Program-made: the position numbers and the translations under genes
The notes under the pieces: model-generated
Seen by the model: only the letters and a program-made list of their open reading frames with translations
Databases searched by the model: none
What the model was told of the DNA's origin: nothing
Shown: positions 1 to 7,465 of the stretch, one piece after another
Layout: every line of letters begins with the position of its first letter
Numbering within the stretch: position 1 is the first letter of the stretch
Origin: CAZCAC01 sp964496575
GTDB lineage: Bacteria; Planctomycetota; UBA1135; GCA-002686595
DNA length: 13,966 nucleotides
Direction of reading: 5' to 3'
Assembly (NCBI GenBank): GCA_964496575.1
Contig: CAZCAC010000182.1
Location: 1-13,966, forward strand

Positions 1-2447
1 TCGAGGCCCCGAGGTTGCAGGAATGACTCCGCGTAGGTCAGGAGCCCTGCAATGACCTTCTGGTCGATGCGCCGGACTTCCCGAAGAAACTCCGGGGATG
101 TGCAGTAGCACCAGATAGCTGGGAGATGGTCGGGGTCGTGCGGGATTACCGCTGCCATCGACTTGTCGAACACATCTCCAAGATAGTGCGCAATTCGAAG
201 GTCACGCATTAGAGCAACGGCAACGCCTGCTCTGCCCCAGGCTTGCTGACCACTTTGGTCCTGGTTGTGGATGCGCTCCCGATGGGCCTCCGACATACCA
301 CGAACGCGCCCCGCTGCACGGTCCCAGGCCACGACATCCCGCCTCCCTCCATGCCGATTGCCCGTCAAGACCGCGCTCTGAAGGCGTGACCATATAGGGG
401 CAACAGAGTTGACCTCCCAGTAGCACCTCCCGAAGGTCGGGAAGTCGCCGGTGCCGAGACCCAGGAAAGACGAGGCATACGAAGAGAGCAAGGGACCGCC
501 CGAACCACCCCCAGAAAGAACCACTCGTGCATCCGGTGTACTTAGTTGCTCGCTTTGCTGGAGAACGCGGATGGGTTCCGTCCGCAATAGCCGAGACTTC
601 CCGCACGACTCCCGCGGCAGGGTTGCCTTGAGACCACCAAATCGGGTCCCGACAGCAGGCCTGCTGGCACCCACGAGAAGAAGCGCGGTGAACGCTCCGG
701 CAGCACCTGCGCTGTCGAAAGCTCCCTCCCCGAGCTGCGCCACGAAGTTCCATGACCTCCTCGTGAGCAGTTTCTGACGGAACGCCTCATAGCTTGCTAA
801 GAAGAGCCAATTCTGAGGCGCAACCACTGCCGCAGCACCGTTCGCGCCAAGCCAGCGGAAAATGCGTGAAACGAAGATTGTCGCGATGTCGGCCTTTGCC
901 TCCTTATGGTACTCGCCGGCGAAGTCCTTAAGCAGATCGCTTTGCTGACCGCGTCCGAGATAGGGCACATTTGTAATCACCAGCGTGTACTGTCGGGACA
1001 GCAGCTCTGTTGCTCGCACCATGCCTTGCGCCGCAACGCCGCGTTCCACGTAGTCTTCGTTGCCGGCTTCACGTTTCAGCGCAGAAGCAAGTAGTGGGGC
1101 CATCGTGTCGTAGCTCAACTGCCTCAGATCTCGCGATTGAGCACTCGGGTCTACGAGGGAGCCCAATTCTGGCGCCAATTCGAACTGCTCATAGAGCCAC
1201 TGCATTCCTCCGATCAGGGGTTCGTCTTCCCCCGCAAACGCGACCCATTCCTTCTTGGTCGAGCCCACCTCAAGGCCTGAACAGGCGATGTGCAGCGTCG
1301 GCAGCTCGATGGGTCTGTCCGCCAGCTTCCACGTCGCCATCGCCAGGTTGAAGGCCGCGATCTGCGTGCACCGGGGATCGAGCTCCAGACCATGGAGGTT
1401 GTCGTCCAGGACGCCACGGATCGCGTTCTCAAGAGCGAGTCCCTCCTCATCCATCCGGAGCCGTACCAGTAGCTCGAAGCCCTCGATCAGAAAATGACCG
1501 CTGCCGCAGCAGGGGTCGAGAACCTTCAGCTCCTTCCCGGTCTTCGGCCAGCCCTCGAAGATACCGGCGGCGGGACGCCAGGCGCCGGTCGGCGCTTCCT
1601 CTTCATCGCCTTCCTTCGCTTCACGCACGAAGCGAAGGTACTCGAAGTCGTAGCCGCCCTGGGAACGGAGGCGCACCGCCTGTCGCAGTTCCTCTTCGCT
1701 CTGCGCGGTTTCGGCGAGGTCGGGGTTCTCGGCCAGCACCTTGCCGGCGTGCCAGGCGCCGATGGTGTTGTGGTAGAGGAAGAGCACCATGTAGTGCTCG
1801 GTGAAGAGCTGGGTGACGGCTGGCAACTCGTCGGCGCCGATCTTGACGCCGGAATCATTGACCGCTTTCTTCTTCTCCGCCTGCCAGTACTGGTAGGTCC
1901 AGCCGAGGCTGTCGTCGGCGGTGAAGACGGCGGCGGGCAGGGCGTCGAGCAGCTTGTCGAGAGCTTGTTGCGTCTCGGGAGCCAGGGTGACTTCGAGCAC
2001 CGGGTCGCCGGTGCGGAAGATCTGCGGCAGCGAGCCCTGGGCGAAGTGGGCGGCCATGGATCGATGGTCTTCCCCCGCCTCGCGGGCGAGCTCCTCGCAC
2101 TCCTCCATGCTGATCGCAACCCCGGTCTCGGGTTCGATCAGCAAGCCGTTCTCGGCGAGGAATCGGGCGAACAGCATCCGGTGCCAGTGCTCGTAGGCGA
2201 CCTCGTGAGCCAGACGGTCGATCGACTGGGTTCCCCGGACCTTGTCCCGCACGTCTCCGAGTTGACGGCCGTGAGCGCGGAGGCGGTTGCGGAGGGTGCG
2301 CTCTTCGGGGGGCATCGAGCCATGGGGCTCGTGGCGACCGACCGCCAACGACTCGAGCGCGTTACGTGCTCCCGCTTCGGCCTCACGCCGTGCGTTCTTG
2401 ACCGCCCTTTCGAGCTGGTTGCGGAGATCGGTGGGAAGGGGGGCCAT
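1..2447 (-). CDS. pglX: BREX adenine-specific DNA methyltransferase PglX (C-terminus off left edge)
   Basis: N6-adenine methyltransferase that marks host DNA in BREX phage defence. The frame stays open from the ATG at 2445-2447 to base 1, giving 815 codons; PglX proteins are usually about 1,100-1,200 residues, so the C-terminus lies outside the window. Seen in the sequence: an N-terminal PglX-type helical region (about 1-300, with AYEHWHRMLFARFLAENGLL and LPAVTQLFTEHYM), SAM-binding motif I DPCCGSGHF at residues 311-319, and catalytic motif IV as NVPY at 493-496 instead of the usual NPPY. The later part contains HLPAIWCYCTSPEF and VRRIDQK, both typical of the family. An AGGAG sits 9 bases before the ATG, and the gene starts 12 bases after brxC stops. 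The part after motif IV (about 1-960) has lower GC (about 57% in sampled lines) than brxC. Family assignment is confident; BREX subtype is not. Confidence 0.93.
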   Translation of the reverse strand, partial: MAPLPTDLRNQLERAVKNARREAEAGARNALESLAVGRHEPHGSMPPEERTLRNRLRAHGRQLGDVRDKVRGTQSIDRLAHEVAYEHWHRMLFARFLAENGLLIEPETGVAISMEECEELAREAGEDHRSMAAHFAQGSLPQIFRTGDPVLEVTLAPETQQALDKLLDALPAAVFTADDSLGWTYQYWQAEKKKAVNDSGVKIGADELPAVTQLFTEHYMVLFLYHNTIGAWHAGKVLAENPDLAETAQSEEELRQAVRLRSQGGYDFEYLRFVREAKEGDEEEAPTGAWRPAAGIFEGWPKTGKELKVLDPCCGSGHFLIEGFELLVRLRMDEEGLALENAIRGVLDDNLHGLELDPRCTQIAAFNLAMATWKLADRPIELPTLHIACSGLEVGSTKKEWVAFAGEDEPLIGGMQWLYEQFELAPELGSLVDPSAQSRDLRQLSYDTMAPLLASALKREAGNEDYVERGVAAQGMVRATELLSRQYTLVITNVPYLGRGQQSDLLKDFAGEYHKEAKADIATIFVSRIFRWLGANGAAAVVAPQNWLFLASYEAFRQKLLTRRSWNFVAQLGEGAFDSAGAAGAFTALLLVGASRPAVGTRFGGLKATLPRESCGKSRLLRTEPIRVLQQSEQLSTPDARVVLSGGGSGGPLLSSYASSFLGLGTGDFPTFGRCYWEVNSVAPIWSRLQSAVLTGNRHGGRRDVVAWDRAAGRVRGMSEAHRERIHNQDQSGQQAWGRAGVAVALMRDLRIAHYLGDVFDKSMAAVIPHDPDHLPAIWCYCTSPEFLREVRRIDQKVIAGLLTYAESFLQPRGL

Positions 2448-2459
2448 CTCTGTGCACTC

Positions 2460-5400
2460 CTAGTTGACGATCACCGGGCCATGGGCTACGGCCTCGAGGA
2501 GCTTCTTCTCGTGTTCCGCAACCCACTCGCGGACCTGAGCCTCATCGGTCAAGGTCCCCCGTCGGATCGCAACGCTCACCGTGGGCTTGTCGGGGTCTTC
2601 CGACTTCAGACGCTCCGCCGCGGCACCAAGAGCCCGGGCGACCCTCCCCGATACCGCGTCGATGGCGTCTTGCCAGCCGGAAAGGGGCCGCCGACTCAGA
2701 GTCTCCCGGAGCGCCTCGTTGCTGGCAATCGACAGCACGGGCGGTAGTTCCAGCCCCACGGAGCGCCGGATCTCGGGCTGAGCGTCAGGCCCGAGCTTCA
2801 CCCAGGTGGCATCGGCGGTGAGTTGCGCCTCCGCGGCTTCGATGGCGGCACCGAGCTCGGCGTGCTTCTCCGTCAAGGTCTCGCGCAAGACGCCCGCGAG
2901 TTCTGCCGCAAGCGGGGAGATGTGGTCCGTATCCGAGAGGAGCGAGCGTTGAGCGAGGATGGCATCGAGCTCGCGTCCAACCTCGCCGGCACCCGGCAAG
3001 CCCATCGCGTGCTGGCGGAAGGAGTCCGCGGTCTCCCAGACGGGTTGGCGCTCGGCGACTCGATCGGCGAGCACGAGGCTGGTCCGCATCAACTCCTCGA
3101 GCTGATCCCTGTTCTCGAGAATGGCGGCTAGCTGTTCGGTGCCAGCGAGTCGCCGAAGGTCATCGACAAGTTGCGCTTGCGGAGCGGTTGGAAGCGGAGG
3201 CTCTCCGCCAGCGCTGGCTGCCCGCTGGGCAACGGCATCGAGGAATGCTGGAGCCCGAAGCTCCTCATCGCCGGACCTGGTGGTGATGCCGGCGTCGTTG
3301 AAAAGGCCGCGCAGCGCGATGCGCTGCCGAGTCGTCAACCGCACCTTCTCCGGTCGGAATTCGGCGGCCTTCACACCCGCCTGGTCGAGAGTACCCGCCG
3401 GGATCGCCTGCCCGTTCCTGGTGGCGCGCAGATGGCCGCTCCGGTGCAGAGCGATCAGCGCCGCGTCCACCGCATCCTGAGGCCAACCGAATGGTGCTGC
3501 CTTCAGGGCCTTGTGTACGTCGGTTCCACGGGCGCCGGAGCTCACCGTTGCCAGGACCTGCCTGGCGACAGGGTGATCCTCGGTGGCCTGGTCCCACCCC
3601 ACGACCTTGAAAGGCTCGTCGGAACCGTCCCGACCGCGCTTGACGGCGACCTCCCAGGCGCGGTGATCTCCGTCGCCGAAGTGGGGGAACAGGCGCGCGA
3701 GAGAGGCTTCAGCGCCAGCTCGGATCTTGTCGCCAAGGCGCTCGCCGAAGAGCTCGTTTCCGCCGCCCTGAAGGACCTTGGAGGCGTGGATGACCTCGCG
3801 GATGATCTGGTCTCGACTGGCTTCCGCCGCGCGCAGGCGACTCTCCATGCTCTCGCGAGCCTCTCGACCTTCGGGAGTGGTGGGCACTCCGTGGTGATCG
3901 AGAACCTGCCTTGCGGCTTCCGCATCGATGATGCGGTCCTTCAGCTTGTCGGCGCTCTTCTTGGGCAGGTGGATGTGCAGGGTGGGATCCTCCTGACCCA
4001 GGCGACGCGCGTCGGCGACGGTGTCCTTCTCGGCACAGGACCACCCATCGCGTAGCCAGACGGTGATCTGATCGCCGCCCGCCTTGGGTGGTTCGCCTCC
4101 CACGTGCATGGTCAAGTTGCGGCGGATCTTGGCTGCCCCGTGCATCAGCTTGACCTCGCCGATCGTCTGCTGGATGAGCTGGCCGAACAGATGATCGCGC
4201 CGGGTGGAAATCTCGATCTCGTTCTGTCTGAGCGATGTTTGCTTTCCACGGTAGGCGAGATCCCACTCAGCTCCTTCAGTGGTCTGCAGGCGGAACTCGT
4301 CGCCTACCTGCATCAACGTGCCGTCCTCGGCGAGCTTCTCGAGGGTCTTTGCCACTCGATTGCGGAAGGGCCCGGAGTCCCGGGTCACATCGTCGACCAT
4401 CAAGTCGGCGAGCACCGTGGCATTGGCTCTGACGCCGAGATCGACTCCCGTTTCGTGCGGGAGTTTCCCGATCAGGAAGACGAGACCACACAGGTCACGC
4501 CGCAAGATTCCTTCCTTGGTTCCGTCGGATCCCAGCTTCTGAATGCGGGTGTTGATCTCGTTCAGCAGGACGCCGGTGTTCACCAGGGCGGAAGCCAGAG
4601 CATTGTACAGGTCGCTTGCGGGAACGACGGTCCCGAGGTCGCGTTCGCAGATCCCGTGCAGCGAGTCGTGCAGGATGCGGAGCTGCGAGCGAAGCTGGCT
4701 CTGAGTACCGGCGGCATCGGCCGCGCGGAAGCACGCCTCCCAGAATCGGCGACGAGTCGGCAGGAGGGGGTAGTCGGCGACGCGATCCCGTTGATCTTCC
4801 GGCCTCGGCCCGATCTTGGTTCCGTGCAGGTGTCTCGCGATCTCGCCGGCATTGCTCTCCAGAACGGACTCGATCTCCGGTTCGGCGCTGGGTTTCTTGT
4901 GCAAGAGAACCTTGCGGGTCACGGCCTCCACGTCCGCGTCGGCGAGCTCGATGGAGATCTTGAAGCGGTCTCTCAGCCACAGAAGCGCCTGGGTGCCCGC
5001 CGAGAGGGCGGACTGGCCGGCACCGACGAGCATGACGCGGCTGTTGAACTGCGTCTGGAGGGCTTCAGCCACCTCGGTGATGGTGGCGGCTCGGTCGCTG
5101 GCCTCGTTGATGTACTGCTGGACCTCATCGAGCACGAGCAGCGTGAGCGGGAAGTCTCCGTCCCTCTCTAGAGCCTGCTTGGCGGCCTCCGTGAACTGCT
5201 CGGTGGTGATGTCGGTCGTGAGCTGGGGACAGTGGTTCTGGAGGACTCTCCCGACCCCTCGTTCGTCCGGCGCGATGGTCGGGTCGGCCTGGAGCAGAGC
5301 CTTCCTGATGTGCGGGCTGACGTAGAGATTGTTGAGCTCGTGGTTCCAGTCACGGCCGGTGTCGGTCACGGCGGACTGGACCTGTTCGAGCCAGCCCTGC

Positions 5401-5930
5401 TCGCGAAGCCAGAAGCAGAACCTGGCCTGGGGGTACTGGGCCGGCCAGCCGGTCGCTCGCAGGATGATCGAGAGAACCGTCTCGCGTACGCGATCGTTCC
5501 CGCCCAGGAGGGTCCCTGCGGCGGCCACCGGCGGCAGGCCCATTCGCCGCGCCTGCGTGTCGAGCTCCCGGAGGTGCGCTTCCACTTCATCGGGGAGCCC
5601 GCCTCGCACCAGGCTGCGCGCGGTGGAGCCGTCGCTGAACTTCGTGTTGACCCACAGGTGCGTGAGCATCTTGATGAGGTGCGACTTCCCGCTTCCATAG
5701 AAACCGCTCACCCAGGCGGAGTCCTGCTTGGTATGTCCCAGATTGCCGAGATAGCGTTCCAGGATCAGCTGGATGGCGTGTCCGAACTGCCCTTCACAGA
5801 CGAAGGTCTCGAGCTCCGCGCGGAGCTCGAGGATCGCCTTCTCGTCGGTCTGGTCGGTGATCCGCGCTTGACCGTTGTTGGCCAGGCGAGCGGTCCGCGG
5901 GTCGCGGTCGAGGACTTCGTGGAGTTTCAT
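2460..5930 (-). CDS. brxC: BREX P-loop ATPase BrxC
   Basis: Large ATPase of the BREX complex, 1,156 residues, a normal length for BrxC/PglY. The N-terminus (MKLHEVLDRDPRTARLANNG) and the following helical stretch are typical of the family. Walker A GFYGSGKS is at residues 76-83, and a Walker B-like LLVLDE is at 264-269. A sensor-like segment, VMLVGAGQSALSAGTQ, follows some 40 residues later. The rest is a long, helix-rich C-terminal region without a domain I can name. The start at 5930 is chosen because brxB stops there (TGATG, sharing one base) and a GGAGAGGA lies upstream. The reading frame continues further upstream inside brxB, but that stretch has no family similarity and overlaps a better-supported gene. 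Translation is probably coupled to brxB. In other BREX systems, BrxC acts with PglX and PglZ in the cytoplasm. Confidence 0.95.
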   Translation of the reverse strand: MKLHEVLDRDPRTARLANNGQARITDQTDEKAILELRAELETFVCEGQFGHAIQLILERYLGNLGHTKQDSAWVSGFYGSGKSHLIKMLTHLWVNTKFSDGSTARSLVRGGLPDEVEAHLRELDTQARRMGLPPVAAAGTLLGGNDRVRETVLSIILRATGWPAQYPQARFCFWLREQGWLEQVQSAVTDTGRDWNHELNNLYVSPHIRKALLQADPTIAPDERGVGRVLQNHCPQLTTDITTEQFTEAAKQALERDGDFPLTLLVLDEVQQYINEASDRAATITEVAEALQTQFNSRVMLVGAGQSALSAGTQALLWLRDRFKISIELADADVEAVTRKVLLHKKPSAEPEIESVLESNAGEIARHLHGTKIGPRPEDQRDRVADYPLLPTRRRFWEACFRAADAAGTQSQLRSQLRILHDSLHGICERDLGTVVPASDLYNALASALVNTGVLLNEINTRIQKLGSDGTKEGILRRDLCGLVFLIGKLPHETGVDLGVRANATVLADLMVDDVTRDSGPFRNRVAKTLEKLAEDGTLMQVGDEFRLQTTEGAEWDLAYRGKQTSLRQNEIEISTRRDHLFGQLIQQTIGEVKLMHGAAKIRRNLTMHVGGEPPKAGGDQITVWLRDGWSCAEKDTVADARRLGQEDPTLHIHLPKKSADKLKDRIIDAEAARQVLDHHGVPTTPEGREARESMESRLRAAEASRDQIIREVIHASKVLQGGGNELFGERLGDKIRAGAEASLARLFPHFGDGDHRAWEVAVKRGRDGSDEPFKVVGWDQATEDHPVARQVLATVSSGARGTDVHKALKAAPFGWPQDAVDAALIALHRSGHLRATRNGQAIPAGTLDQAGVKAAEFRPEKVRLTTRQRIALRGLFNDAGITTRSGDEELRAPAFLDAVAQRAASAGGEPPLPTAPQAQLVDDLRRLAGTEQLAAILENRDQLEELMRTSLVLADRVAERQPVWETADSFRQHAMGLPGAGEVGRELDAILAQRSLLSDTDHISPLAAELAGVLRETLTEKHAELGAAIEAAEAQLTADATWVKLGPDAQPEIRRSVGLELPPVLSIASNEALRETLSRRPLSGWQDAIDAVSGRVARALGAAAERLKSEDPDKPTVSVAIRRGTLTDEAQVREWVAEHEKKLLEAVAHGPVIVN

Positions 5931-6484
5931 CAGGTGATCCTCTCCCCATGGAGCGTGATGCCGTTGGCGAGGTAGTTCCAGCCGTCCCGGGCATCGAGCA
6001 GGCGGTAGTTGTTGTCGTTCTTGGTGCCGGGGAAGAAGACGAGCAGTCGGCCGTTGATTGTCTGTTCGACTTCCCGGACCAGCTCGGAGATGCGCAAGAA
6101 CCCGTACAGGGAGGCGGCTCCGAGAATGGCGATGACGGTGTTCTCGTCCGCTGCTTCGAGTGTTTCCGTGAGCCGCTTGGCTGTAAGGCTCTTGAACTCG
6201 CCCTCCAGCTTCATGCCGAGGAGGGAGGGTTCTTCGAAGTACGCCTCCCGGTAGTCGTCGCCGGCCATCCACTCGGCGAACCACGTTGTGCAGTCGACGA
6301 GTTGCCAGCAGTGACCGCTGCGCAGCGTGGCCTGTTTGAACTCGCCGAGGCGCGCGCGAAGGCTGCGCTCCAACTCCTTTTCGTAGACGACCAGCATCAC
6401 CCGTTGCGCGCCCGCGATGGTTCGCTGCCAGGGAGCGCTGATGTGGCGCTCGTAGACGGCTGCGAGGTCTTCGATCTTGCCCAT
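5930..6484 (-). CDS. brxB: BREX protein BrxB (DUF1788 family)
   Basis: Small BREX component of 184 residues, matching the usual DUF1788 length of about 190. The N-terminal MGKIEDLAAVYERHISAPWQ, the central RVMLVVYEKELERSLRARLGEF and the C-terminal half with GRLLVFFPGTKNDNNYRLLD and WNYLANGI are typical of the family. Its biochemical role is not well defined; it is known as a core gene beside brxC. The ATG at 6484 lies 4 bases after the brxA-like stop, and there is no strong Shine-Dalgarno, which fits coupled translation. Its stop shares one base with the brxC start. The upstream reading frame (to 6865) lies inside the brxA-like gene and is not part of this protein. Confidence 0.93.
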   Translation of the reverse strand: MGKIEDLAAVYERHISAPWQRTIAGAQRVMLVVYEKELERSLRARLGEFKQATLRSGHCWQLVDCTTWFAEWMAGDDYREAYFEEPSLLGMKLEGEFKSLTAKRLTETLEAADENTVIAILGAASLYGFLRISELVREVEQTINGRLLVFFPGTKNDNNYRLLDARDGWNYLANGITLHGERIT

Positions 6485-6488
6485 GGGG

Positions 6489-7274
6489 TCAGGATTCCAG
6501 TTGTGGGGCGTCGAGTCGGCTGGCGTCGATCTCGACGACGCCGCCGCCGATGCGCGCGTGAATGAGGCCGAGCTGTCTCGCCTGGAGGACCGTCGGTACC
6601 AGCTGCGCGCCCGACTGGTCCAGGACGCGAGCCCAGCGGCACTCGAGCAGTTGCTCGCCGGCCAGACCTTCCATCGTGCCCAGCCAGAGAGCTGCCGCGA
6701 GGGATCCGGGCGTCGGGTCGACACGCTGTCGGATCTTGCGTACCCGGCCCTGCAGGTGGCCGGATTGCGCCCAGGAGCTTGCGGTGTTGCGGGCGACCTT
6801 GTCGAGGATCGACTCGTTGAGGCGGGGGCCGACCGCTCCTCGAAGGGCATCGAGGAGGGTTGCACGGATCAGCTCCGAGCCGAGGGGGAGGTCCAGGACA
6901 GTCGGGGCTGTTGCTCGGAGAAGAGGGTCCCGGGCCAGGGCGCAGAGCAGGGCGATCAGGGGGCGCCCGCGCTCGTCGATCGTCCACAACCGGCGGAGGA
7001 CCCGGAAGATCGGCACGGCGGGGTCCAGCGCATAGAGTTCCCCGAGGCGCTGGTTGGTGAGACGGCGCGTGGCCGCGGTCTGCTTGCCGAGGACGTTTTC
7101 CTCGATGATGGCGTGGGCGAAGCCGGCGCGATCAGCCCCGGGGGGGGCGGCGTCCAGCAGCTCGGTGATCTCGGCCAGCATCATCGTGCGGCTGGTGTGG
7201 GTGCCCTTGTCGCCGAACCGAAGACCGGCGCGAAGGACCTTGGGGGATTCAGGGAGAGCTGACCGGGGGTCCAT
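6489..7274 (-). CDS. brxA: BrxA-like protein (DUF1819-like), first gene of the BREX operon
   Basis: A 261-residue protein in the position expected for brxA, directly before brxB. Seen: a segment SRTMMLAEITELL, then AHAIIEENVLGKQTAATRRL, which resembles the NVLQKRSPATAKR-type segment of DUF1819/BrxA. A helical middle (LIALLCALARDPLLRATAPT) and ESILDKVARNTASSWAQSGHL, similar in pattern to the late BrxA region, follow. It is longer than the roughly 200-residue E. coli BrxA. The last 60-70 residues (PTVLQARQLGLIHARIGGG and beyond) have the pattern of a winged-helix domain, which is inference. BrxA is known to bind DNA in characterised systems. No Shine-Dalgarno precedes the ATG at 7274; a leaderless transcript or a later start (tandem Met at residues 31-32) is possible. 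BREX context is firm; exact family membership is moderate. The absence of a brxE gene before it argues against BREX type 6. Confidence 0.68.
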   Translation of the reverse strand: MDPRSALPESPKVLRAGLRFGDKGTHTSRTMMLAEITELLDAAPPGADRAGFAHAIIEENVLGKQTAATRRLTNQRLGELYALDPAVPIFRVLRRLWTIDERGRPLIALLCALARDPLLRATAPTVLDLPLGSELIRATLLDALRGAVGPRLNESILDKVARNTASSWAQSGHLQGRVRKIRQRVDPTPGSLAAALWLGTMEGLAGEQLLECRWARVLDQSGAQLVPTVLQARQLGLIHARIGGGVVEIDASRLDAPQLES

Positions 7275-7278
7275 GGGG

Positions 7279-7308
7279 GCAGGATATCAACTTCGACATG
7301 ACGCCGGC
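7279..7308 (-). promoter_or_regulatory. Possible leaderless promoter for the BREX operon
   Basis: On the minus strand TTGCCG, 18 bases, then TATCCT ends just before CCCCC-ATG-like sequence, so transcription could begin at or near the brxA start codon. This fits the lack of a Shine-Dalgarno there. Matches to consensus are partial (4/6 and 4/6). Inference only. Confidence 0.3.
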
Positions 7309-7321
7309 AAGTTTGCCGGCG
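7302..7321. promoter_or_regulatory. Perfect 9-bp-arm palindrome, candidate operator
   Basis: CGCCGGCAA and TTGCCGGCG flank a 2-base centre. The site lies 28 bases upstream of the brxA-like ATG. The brxA-strand copy contains TTGCCG, which sits 18 bases before a TATCCT, so a bound regulator would cover the -35 of that possible promoter. The 2-base centre makes a DNA-level dimer site more likely than an RNA hairpin. The regulator is unknown; no brxR-like gene is visible in the window. Confidence 0.5.
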
Positions 7322-7465
7322 AAGCAATGCGCGCCAGACGGCGCCTCATGCCTCCTGACTGTCGAGGGCAAGGAACGCGCCGCCGTCCCAAGAACCCTCG
7401 AACTTCTCCGTGGGATCGGGGAGGCTGCGCGCACCTGCCGGTGCCCGAGACCGGAGGGCCGAGCC

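Larger units (their letters stand above)
7275..7465. other. Divergent intergenic spacer between the BREX operon and the membrane-protein/sigma pair
   Basis: A 191-base spacer between two divergently oriented starts. It holds a 20-base palindrome close to brxA and, at the right end, a good Shine-Dalgarno (GGAGGG, 7453-7458) for the plus-strand gene. The plus-strand reading frame is open back to an ATG at 7298, but the ribosome site supports 7466. GC content steps up to the right of here. Confidence 0.7.

Noticed and set aside
1494..2747. Plus-strand open frame of 417 codons opposite pglX and the end of brxC
   Set aside because: It crosses two real minus-strand genes and shows no family similarity.
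4104..5171. Plus-strand open frame of 355 codons opposite brxC
   Set aside because: Antisense to a well-supported ATPase; no domain, no ribosome site.
5931..6284. Upstream extension of the brxC reading frame
   Set aside because: It overlaps brxB in another frame; family similarity begins at MKLHEVLDRD at 5930, with TGATG coupling.
7298..7465. 56-residue N-terminal extension of the membrane protein
   Set aside because: No ribosome site at 7298, and the stretch contains the palindrome; GGAGGG lies ahead of the ATG at 7466.
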